From positions 2,514,349 through 2,578,348 of the forward strand of contig NC_132901.1 in assembly GCF_030463535.1 (NCBI RefSeq): DNA of 64,000 bases, in the 5' to 3' direction. The notes under the pieces are model-generated. The model was not told the DNA's origin and did no database searches. It saw nothing but the letters and a program-made list of their open reading frames with translations. How positions within the stretch are numbered: position 1 is the first letter of the stretch; every line of letters starts with the position of its first letter. Made by a program: the position numbers and the translations under genes. The stretch is from Salminus brasiliensis. Lineage: Eukaryota > Chordata > Actinopteri > Characiformes > Bryconidae. Below are positions 17,400 through 30,782 of this stretch, in pieces.

Positions 17400-18270
17400 A
17401 AATGCTGGTCCATCCCCGTGACCAGCATGACCAGCATCACCGAACAAGTCAACCAATATGACCAAAGTTGGTGACCAGTATAACCAGTAGATGACCGACG
17501 ATGAAGCTAGTCAACCAGCTTGACCAGTATGACCAGGCTGACCAAGCTAGTCAACTAGTTTGACCCACAGCTGGTTCAGCAGTAAGCTAGTCAACCTGCA
17601 TGACCGTACTGGTAAACCCCCCCTTATCACACTGGCCCACCAGTATGACCAGCTTGACCAGACTTGTCGACCAACCAACATGTCCAAGTCATGCTGACCA
17701 GTATAGTGACCAATGTGGTGAAGCTGGTCGTACTGATGGACCAGTGTGATGAGGCTAGTCATGGTGGTTGGATAACCATGAAACCAGTTACCAGTTAGTT
17801 GGTTACGCTGGTTTCCCAGTTTGGTCAGGTTGGTCATACTAGCTGACTAGCATGGCAAGGACGGTGATGCTGGGCCCGCTGGTTGGCTAGCTTGGTCGGG
17901 TTGGTCATGCTAATTGACCAGCTTGGTCATACTGGTTGACTAGGATGGTGAGGCTGGTCATACTGGTGTACCAGTATGATAAGGCTGGACGTAGTGATGG
18001 ACCACTGTGACGAGGCTAGTCATGCTGGTTGATGACCACAAAGCTAAGACCATCTGAAACCAGTTACCAGCAAAAGCTTCATTTTTGGGACTAGGTTGGT
18101 TACGCTGGTTTCCCAGTTTGGTCATGGTCCTGGTCATACTGGTGGACCCATGCTGGTTGGCTAGCTTGGTCAGGTTGGTCATGCCATACTGGTTGGTCAT
18201 GCTAATTGACCGGCTTGGCCATACTGGTTGACTAGTGTGGTGAGGCTGGTCATACTGGTGGATGACCACA
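17400..18270. repeat. Degenerate GACCAGC/GCTGGTC array
   Basis: Repeated phrases such as CTGGTTGACTAG, GACCAGCTTGGTCAT and CATACTGGT with irregular period, in both orientations. The same repeat type recurs at 44650-45180, 51260-51440 and 52230-53290, so it is a dispersed family. It ends about 100 bases before the ankrd37 promoter. Confidence 0.8.
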
Positions 18271-18339
18271 TGGCATCCCCCATGATACACTGCGGGACCC
18301 CAGACTTCATCAGCTCGGCTGTTTTCATCACCCTGCGCG

Positions 18340-18568
18340 CTCCCCACCCGCGCTCCTGCGTACGTGTGAACCCGCACAGCTCCACCGCTCGCGTGCACGC
18401 GCATTTGTACAGAGCCTCGCGGTCACGTGGTTCTGAGGCGCTGCGAATAAAGCGGAGGGCAGCGGAGCCGCCTGAGGAGAGCTGAGGGGGTCTGAGGGGG
18501 TCTGAGGAGGTCTGAGGAGCGGCTGCAGGAGGTCTGAGGAGGTCTGAGGGGGGATTTCTGCTGTGGAG
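18340..18568 (+). promoter_or_regulatory. ankrd37: ankrd37 promoter with hypoxia-response-like sites
   Basis: ACGTG at 18362-18366 is followed after 8 bases by CACAG at 18375-18379. A palindromic CACGTG lies at 18424-18429 and GCGTG at 18391-18395. ACGTG plus a CACAG ancillary site 8 bases on is the layout of the erythropoietin hypoxia enhancer, and mammalian ANKRD37 is an established HIF-1 target. Binding here is inferred. Confidence 0.6.
18480..18552 (+). repeat. GGTCTGAGGA decamer repeats in the ankrd37 leader
   Basis: Seven or so imperfect 10-bp units of GGTCTGAGGA/G with one short interruption (CGGCTGCA), lying in the probable 5'UTR immediately before the ankrd37 ATG. The strand is purine-rich. 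Confidence 0.8.
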
Positions 18569-22051
<3,483 letters not shown>

Positions 22052-22398
22052 AGGCGAGAGGAGGAGAAAGAGGAGCTTGCTGAACTGTCCAGGCAAAGAC
22101 GAGACGGCGAGCAGGTGGGCAGGTGTCTACTTGTGACCCACCCGAATGGACTCGCCTGTCGAAGGCTTGGGCCGGCGTTCCCAGACGCATTGATTGAAGC
22201 CCATTGAGCTGCGGTGACCACGGCTGAGGCTTAGGCTTCATCTGGCTCTCGCCTGAATCACGGAACTGCAGTGGAGTCCATGGTGGGCCAATCGGAGACC
22301 TGTCCTGGAATCCAGACAGACCCAGCGTCCCAAAGCTTGGCATCATGGATTGATCACTGCAGTTGTTTTATTAAATTAGAGCCTGACTGCACTATTAG

Positions 22399-22657
22399 CA
22401 GGGTTGCCAGATTGTTGCTTCCTCAGAAACTGGGGGAGAAACCTGAAGATGCAGCTGTTGGCGGACAAAAACGTTGCAGGGGGCCAGATGGTCCTGATGC
22501 TGAATATCTGGCAACCTGAGTACAGACAGGCACCTAGTAACAGGAGGCAGACGTCCACCAACGTTTTTAAGAGAGATTACCCACCAGTTTCTGCTTCTGG
22601 TGGGTGGATGTTAAGCACGATTTTGGCTGGAGAGTTTTGAGGGATCTGGCAACCCTG
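22399..22657. mobile_element. Family C short element with 14-bp inverted ends
   Basis: CAGGGTTGCCAGAT (22399-22412) is the exact reverse complement of ATCTGGCAACCCTG (22644-22657). About 259 bp, no transposase. Lies in the probable ankrd37 3'UTR. Confidence 0.75.
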
Positions 22658-23057
22658 TAATTGGAACCTATTAGCGGCTTTCAAACTGGGACAGACTGGA
22701 TGAGCAGCTACACTGTATGTGAACCATGCTGCTGGCATCTGCAGACCCAGTTCAGTCTGTGGTGTGAATTAGGTCATTAGGTTAGGTTATTGTAGATGGT
22801 GCAGATGGTGGTGGTGGTGGTGGTGCACTTCATGGCTCATTCTGGTTGGTGCAGATGGTGCTGGTGTTCAAAGGTTGACAACACAAACTTGGAAACGTTG
22901 ATTTTTTTTTATTATTATTATTGTCATTTTTTAGGTTCTTACACAATTGTATCTTACAATCTTTGGACCTGTTATAGTTTACAGTAAAGATTTTGTAAAG
23001 TGTTTGTAAAGTCTGCTGTAAATGAGGCATGTTGGTTCTGTACTTGTGTCTTCCCAC

Positions 23058-23075
23058 AATAAAGCTGTCTTTAAT
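23058..23075. terminator. Opposed poly(A) signals of ankrd37 and ufsp2
   Basis: AATAAA at 23058-23063 (plus) can end ankrd37 and is followed by GTGAGTGTGTTTT, a GU-rich stretch. On the minus strand ATTAAA at 23075-23070 lies 46 bases after the ufsp2 stop. If both are used, the two mRNAs overlap slightly at their 3' ends. A second minus-strand AATAAA is available near 22907. Confidence 0.6.
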
Positions 23076-23120
23076 ATGTGAGTGTGTTTTGATCAGGGAC
23101 CTGCCGAGGGGTCGAGACCC

Positions 23121-25628
23121 TCAGACGGTTTTCGGAGTCTGAGGGAGGCAGAGGTTATAGTAGGCGTTCTGGTCCCAGAATTCAGGTCCTTTCCATCCAC
23201 ACCAGCCCTGGAAGTCAGAACACACACAGTCAGCAAGAGACTCACACACACATCTAACTGGCTTAAGTTAGCAATTAGCCTTAAGCTATTGACAATGTGT
23301 GCTGCTGTTGTTAAAAACACCAACATTAGTAATGATTCTTAAGCTAGTAAAAAGTTTACAGTTAAATTAGCTGTAAATGTTTAACACAGAAAAACGTTTA
23401 CAATAAAATTTGCTGTAATTTTCGAAGCTTGAAAAGTTTACTGTTAAATTAGCTGTCCTTTTTTTACACTAGTAAAGTTTACTGTTAATCTAGTTGCAAT
23501 TGTTTAAGCTAGAAAAAATTGACAGGTAAATTAGTTGTAAATGTTTAAGCTAGTAAAAAGTTTAGTTAAATAAGCTGTAATGCTGTATGCTAGTAAAGTT
23601 TACAGTTAAATTAGCTGTAAATGTTTAACACAGAAAAACGTTTACAATAAAATTAGCTGTAATTTTCGAAGCTTGAAAAGTTTACTGTTAAATTAGCTGT
23701 CCTTTTTTTACACTAGTAAAGTTTACTGTTAAACTAGTTGCAATTGTTTAAGCTAGAAAAAATTGACAGGTAAATTAGTTGTAAATGTTTAAGCTAGTAA
23801 AAAGTTTAGTTAAATTAGCTGTAATGCTGTATGCTAGTAAAGTTTACAGTTAAATTAGTTGTAAATGTTTAAGCTAGTAAAAGGTTTAGTTAAATTAGCT
23901 GTAATTTTGTACGCTAGTAAAGCTTACGGTTAAACTAGTTGTAAATGTTTAAGCCAAAAACAAGTTTATAGTTAAATTAGCTGTAATGCTGTATGGTAGT
24001 AAAGTTTACAGTTAAATTAGTTGTAAACGTTTAAGCTAGTAAAAAGTTTAGTTAAATTAGCTGTACTTTTGTACGCTAGTAAAGATTACAGTTAAATTAG
24101 TTGTAAATGCTTAGACTAGTAACTTATTAGTATTGATCATTCTAATCATTCATGATCCAGTTTTTATTCGTAGGGAGGTTTACTCTTAAACTAGTCATAA
24201 TCCCTGAACAAGTAAACAGTTTACTCCTAAACTAATAAAGTTAACTCTTTAATGAGTCATGATCATTAAATTTAGCAGAAGGTTATTAAGTCAAAACTTA
24301 ATAATGATAAGGTTATTAACAAGCCAAACAGTAATAACCCTCAGCCTAACATAATAAGCTAATAAGCATTTATTTAGTTGTTTGCACGTTATTTAGTAAG
24401 TCCTAAATTAGTAATGTCTCAGTTTAGCAATGCAATTAGCCCAAAGTTTTCAATAAGTATTAAATTACTAAAATAGTTTACACTTCATTTAGTACTAGGA
24501 TAATAGTAATAAGTCTTAAATAACAAAATATTCTGGTTGTACTGGGACAGGTTTTGGGTTTTTTTTTTTAACGCTGCTTTATCAAGATCTAAATTTACTT
24601 ATCTTTAAAACCTCTGTCGTTCCTCCCTTCCAAGAGGGGGCATACTGGCGCACACCATCTTGGGCGTGGCCTAAAATAATTTGGTTCATATTCTTTAAGA
24701 CTTCAACTAGTAATAAATCTTATCCTAAAAATAGTAATAATCCTTAATTTAGTAATAAGGTTTATAACATTTGTCATAATTCCTAAATTAGTAATAATGT
24801 TTAGCCTTAAATTAGTAGCAATTGTCAATTTAATAATATATCTTATTAAATTAGTCATAATCATTAACTCAGTAACTCATTCATAATTTAGTCAAAATCT
24901 CTAAATTAGTAATAATCCTCATTTTATCAGTAATAAAGAATATCATTACACTGTTAGCAATCCTTAAATTAGTAATAATGTTTATCCTTAAATTAGTAAT
25001 AATCGTCAATTTAGTAATACAGCTCATTACATTTAGTCATAATCATGAACTCAGTAATAAGGTTTATTCATAATTTAGTCATAAACCTTAAATTAGTAAT
25101 AAAGCTTATCCTTAAATTTGTAGTAATGCTCAAATGAGTAATAAATTTGATAGTTAAATCAGTAATATTCATCAATTTAGTAATAAAGCTTATTAAATTA
25201 GCCATAATCATTAACTCAGGAATAAGGTTTATTCAAAATTAAGTCATAAACCTTAAATTAGTAATAATCCTCATTTTAGTAATAAACTTGATCATTACAT
25301 TGTTAGTAATCCTTAAATTAGTAATAATCCTTAATTTGGTATTAAGGCTTATTCTTAAATTATTCATAATCCACAACCAATAATTTAGTCATACTGTTAT
25401 TAAAAACAGAGTAATAAGATCAATCTTAATCTTAATCCCTTCATCTAGTAATAAAGTTTGGTTTTGAATTCATTAATTAATTCATTAATTAATTAGTAAA
25501 ATGCCTTAATAAAGTTCAATAATCAAATTTAAGTCAGTAATGCTCCTTAAATTAGCCTGAAATCTTTACCCCAGCTACTTCCATTCAGTGCTTCAGGAAT
25601 AAAAATAGGGCCGTGTCCCTTTAAGCGT

Positions 25629-25675
<47 letters not shown>

Positions 25676-28076
25676 GGGCAGGCAGTTACAGATCAGGGTT
25701 TGCTGAGCCCTGGCACTGAGCGCCTGTTAAAGTGAAACCGGAGGCAGGGCTGTTTCCGGGCCTGCTGGTGCAACGGCATGGTTTCTCGGCCACGTTTCTG
25801 CTTCCTGCTGACGGCGCGCAGGACGAGGGCCACCAGTCCACCGGCGCGTCCTCGGACGAGCAGTCCAACAGCGCTACTGTGGCATTAGCAGGGCCTGGCT
25901 GACGGCTAGTCCAACAGCGCTACTGTGGCATTAGCACAGCCTGGCTGACGGCTAGTCCAACAGCGCTACCGTGGCATTAGCAGGGCCTGGCTGACGGCTA
26001 GTCCAACAGCGCTACTGTGGCATTAGCACAGCCTGGCTGACGGCTAGTCCAACAGCGCTACCGTGGCATTAGCAGGGCCTGGCTGACGGCTAGTCCAACA
26101 GCGCTACTGTGGCATTAGCACAGCCTGGCTGACGGCTAGTCCAACAGCGCTACCGTGGCATTAGCAGGGCCTGGCTGAGGGCTAGTCCAACAGCGCTACT
26201 GTGGCATTAGCACAGCCTGGCTGACGGCTAGTCCAACAGCGCTACCGTGGCATTAGCAGGGCCTGGCTGACGGCTAGTCCAACAGCGCTACCGTGGCATT
26301 AGCAGGGCCTGGCTGACGGCTAGTCCAACAGCGCTACCGTGGCATTAGCAGGGCCTGGCTGACGGCTAGTCCAACAGCGCTACCGTGGCATTAGCAGGGC
26401 CTGGCTGACGGCTAGTCCAACAGCGCTACCGTGGCATTAGCAGGGCCTGGCTGACGGCTAGTCCAACAGCGCTACCGTGGCATTAGCAGGGCCTGGCTGA
26501 CGGCTAGTCCAACAGCGCTACTGTGGCATTAGCAGGGCCTGGCTGACGGCTAGTCCAACAGCGCTACCGTGGCATTAGCAGGGCCTGGCTGACGGCTAGT
26601 CCAACAGCGCTACTGTGGCATTAGCAGGGCCTGGCTGACGGCTAGTCCAACAGCGCTACTGTGGCATTAGCAGGGCCTGGCTGACGGCTAGTCCAACAGC
26701 GCTACCGTGGCATTAGCAGGGCCTGGCTGACGGCTACGAACACTTTCGTTTACGGACCAGCTGTGACGCTGCTTTTAGAGATCGTCAGCTTGTCCAGAAC
26801 AGGGCGTTTCACACCAAACCCACTCTGAATGGATTAATGTACCTCTTAACCATTAAATCGGGCAGAACTTTTGACAGATCTGAAAACATCTGGATACATT
26901 TGAAACGTCCAAAAGTGCTAAAAAATGTCCAGAATTGATTTCCAAATATTTACAAAAGCTGTAATTCATAACATTTGAATTCCAGAAGAGGCTTCTTGGG
27001 TGTAAAACGGGCGCACTGTGTTGGGAAGGAGGGGAAACTCCAACTCTGATTATGATCAGACGGCCTCTTATCTCCACAGCCTGTCACACTTACCCATTAA
27101 CCCAGAAGCTTATCAGCTGCTACGTGCTTTCTGACCATTGCACCCTTTTCCGATTTCCCAGAATGCAAATAAGCATTACACCGAATTACACCGAACTCTA
27201 AATGACCCCCACTGACCTCACACGCTCTATTTACAAATCTGGGACAACCTACACGTTCAAAAGTTTGCGGACACCCCTTCTTATTAACGCGCGCTTGGTG
27301 GCGTCCAACCCCTTTGGCATGAGCTGGAGTGTCAGAGCTAATCTTCCAACCTGTCTACCACCAGACCCCACTGACTGTTCTAACGGCCCGAATGCAATCA
27401 GATCCTCCCCACGCCAGTGTCCCAACGTCTGACGGAAAGCTTTACTTCAGCTGAAGAGAGGCAGGAACCCCCGTCTAACATACACTGCACGTGAGATGAG
27501 GAGGCGTCCACAAACTTTTGTCCACAGCCGGACGGGTCGGCCGTACCTTGTCGGTGACGGTCTGCAGGTCCTCTCCGCCCGTGTAGTGTGGGTCCAGGAT
27601 GAGGAAGCGGATCTGCCCGCTGATCTCGCTCCAGGCTACGCCCAGGATGGTGTGCGCCAGTACGCCCCCTCCTGGAAGGGAGGAAGGATAGAGGTTTATT
27701 TCTGGCTGAAGCAGTGTAAAAAAAAAACCCAAAATCTATCCCAGTGCAACCAGAACCCCTCCCAGTACAACCAGAATGTACCGGCATGTGGCTAAAATCT
27801 GGTCAGGGCACAGTCGGGCCAACGTGTCCAAAAGTATCCGGACAGAGAGCGAACCGATGCCAACCCTAGCTTCCGCTAATCAGCAGGGACACCTGCTGCA
27901 AGGTAGCCGAGAAACCTGCCTACTCACCAATCATTATGGGTGTCCCCATGGTCTCAAAGTGATTGGCCAGCTCCCGGCCTTTGGATGCCAGCTCGGACCC
28001 CCGACTAGAGCAGACAGGTTTAGATTAGACGAATCGGTTTGATCATCCCGAAGACAGTCACACACTCTTTCAACCC

Positions 28077-28107
<31 letters not shown>

Positions 28108-30717
28108 AAAGCAGACGGCACCTGACGAACAGGATCTTTGAGGTGACCCCCAGCAGCTGGTTGAGGACGGCCTGCACCTCTATGGAGCCGATCCACTGGC
28201 GAGAGCCCACAAAGGGGGGCTCCTTGTCTCCCACATCCACGAGAGCCTGACCAATACAAGCACAGACACAGAGACAGAGAAAGTGAGCAATAGGACGAGG
28301 ATGGGAGGCCTGAAACGGGTGGTCCGGCTGTTACCTGTTGTATCTCGGTGTGGGTGGGCACCGCTCTGTCCGTGTAGCCCTGCTGCTGAAACCAGGAGCA
28401 GATGGTCTGGAGGGAGCGGTAGGCGCAGCCCCAGCCGTTATCGTCCACGCGGTCCTGCATGTAATGATGGTAGCTGTAGACACCCTTCACCACATACAAC
28501 TGGGGGAAGAGGTGGAGGAGGGAGGAGTGAGGGGGGGTACAGAGAAAGAGCAGCTATTACTTATTAACTCTCGTTTCGAGACCCCACATTTACAACAAAG
28601 GAGCCTGGACCCAAACACTGTGCGTCATTGGTGTGGACGGTGCTTGGGCCCTGATAATTGCCACTGGTAATGCAATGTAAATGCCCATTAAAGAAAAAAA
28701 AAACCCACTACACTACGTGTCCAAATATTTGTGGACAACCCCTTCTTATGAATGTGCTTAGGTCCAGTCCCCGTAGAGAAGAAGTACTGCCAATTGAATA
28801 GAGGACCCCCCCTGGAGCCTATAGGCGCCATGCCTCCTAATGCATGGAGCTGTGGAGCAGTGGAAGAACTGTGCTCTCTGGAATGACGGATGGTGCTCCA
28901 TCCGGTACTTTTGGATGGGATGAGTTGGATGAGGGGAGTAGGGGAGTAGGGGATAAGGTCAGCCAACGTCCTGACCTCACCAACGCAGCTCTTGTAGCCT
29001 AAATTCTTCCCTGGACAGGAGAGAGGAGTTCCTCCAAGAAAATACAATTGATTTTAGAAGAAGGTGTCCCAATAGTTTTGTCCAATATTCCAATACACAG
29101 GAATAATGATTCAATAATAATAATCAAGAGCGCAGCAGGTGGTCAGAGGGTGTTCCCGAAGAAGTGACCCATGTTCAGAATGTGCTCCGAAAAAGTTGAT
29201 GGTCACGGCCACAAAAAAAAGGGCCTTGCATTTCTATTTCGCCCGTTTTTAATTTTTTGACATTGTGATATTGTCATACAGTGAGATTTAGTTCAGAACC
29301 ATGACAATAAAAGTGTGTGTGTGTGTGTGTGTGTGTGTATGCATTTCCAAAAAGTCACCTTGGCATCCTCCACGCTGGGCGGGGTCAGGTGCGCGTGAGG
29401 ATTGCGCAGGTAGCCGTCTTTATACGCCTCATCTGGGAAGTGAAACGCGTTGGCCCTCCGGAAACACGGCCTGTCGCTAGGCAACCCGTACTTCTGGTGC
29501 AGCTCCTGCATAAAAAGTAAACATTAAACATTAGACATTCGTTCGTTGCTATCTTGGTAGTGAATTGTCAACACAGGAGCGTGCAGCCCGGCGCTCAAAC
29601 CCGCCAGAGTCAGACTGACCGCCCCCTGGCTCTTAAAGGGATGGCGAGAGACACGCTGATTGGTTTATCACTGCACGTTACGCCCAAAAAACAACAACAA
29701 AAACCCCCCACATCCATGATTAATTAAGAGACTCGGTACATGACTTTTATGCGTTTCGATCCGAGCAAGGTAAACTTTTCCCGTTGTTACCATAGCAAAG
29801 ACACGCCGACACGCCCCCTAACTCAAAGCTGCTGGGGGGCTTTATACCCCCCCCTCTAGTCCACGCCTGGCCTGGCGTTCATGCCCATCTGCTCCAGAGT
29901 AGTCCTAATCTATTGGCAGCACTTCTCTACAGGGCCTAGACAAGCTGTCTGTGTGTGTGTGTGTATGTAGACGTGCATTTGTGCAGTCATTAGAAGGGGT
30001 GTCCACAAATATTTGGCCACCTTGGTTCTTCAGATGTTAAGACTTGGCTAATTAGCTAATGCTAATTTTGCTAAAGCGGACAGTCACGGATTAGTACTTA
30101 ATTGGTGGCGGGTGGTTTTGCATTCATTGTTAGCAACATTAGCATGTTAGCATGTCTGTATGTCCTGGACGGCTTGGTTTTATCACCTCTCTCGCGGTCA
30201 GGAGCTGACTGTCTGGCACTCCCGCAGGGTAAACGACAGTGACCAGGAGGCCAGGAGGCTCGGGCAGCCGGAAGTGGAAAGGCTGGGGCACCAGCAGAGA
30301 CGTGCCTTTCCTGTACTTCAGCACCGCCTCCTCCATGTCTGATAACTGGCTGCACAGCGCCCCCACCAGGCCTGCACACACACTGCAAAAGAAAAAGCAC
30401 AAACACAGTCCCTGCGTTAGCCTCCTGGCAACTAATGGGAGCTTATGTACACCGATTAGCATGATGCTAATTGGCTAATCATGGGCCTAAATCGCCCCAC
30501 TCTGACAGGACACGCAGGACAGGAAGTGGTGCGCTCACCGGCCGAGTGTGTCGTGTCCTGATGCGGAGAACACACAGTCTACACACACCGGCATCCTCGC
30601 GCAGTGCTGCGCTTTGGTTACCGTGCTGAGACTCGGAGCTCCGCTGTCCCCCGACTCGGTGACCTCCAACAGCAGCTTCAGGTTCACCACGGTCTGCAGA
30701 GAGCGAGCGAGAGTTAA

Positions 30718-30782
<65 letters not shown>

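Noticed and set aside
25686-25920. GC-rich stretch before the minisatellite with a 56-codon plus-strand frame ([20 protein letters not shown])
   Set aside because: It looks mildly protein-like, but no family is recognised, it runs into the minisatellite and no convincing splice sites were found.
25863-26736. Possible CRISPR-like array
   Set aside because: Repeats are directly head to tail without spacers, the genome is vertebrate, and there are no cas genes. It is a minisatellite.
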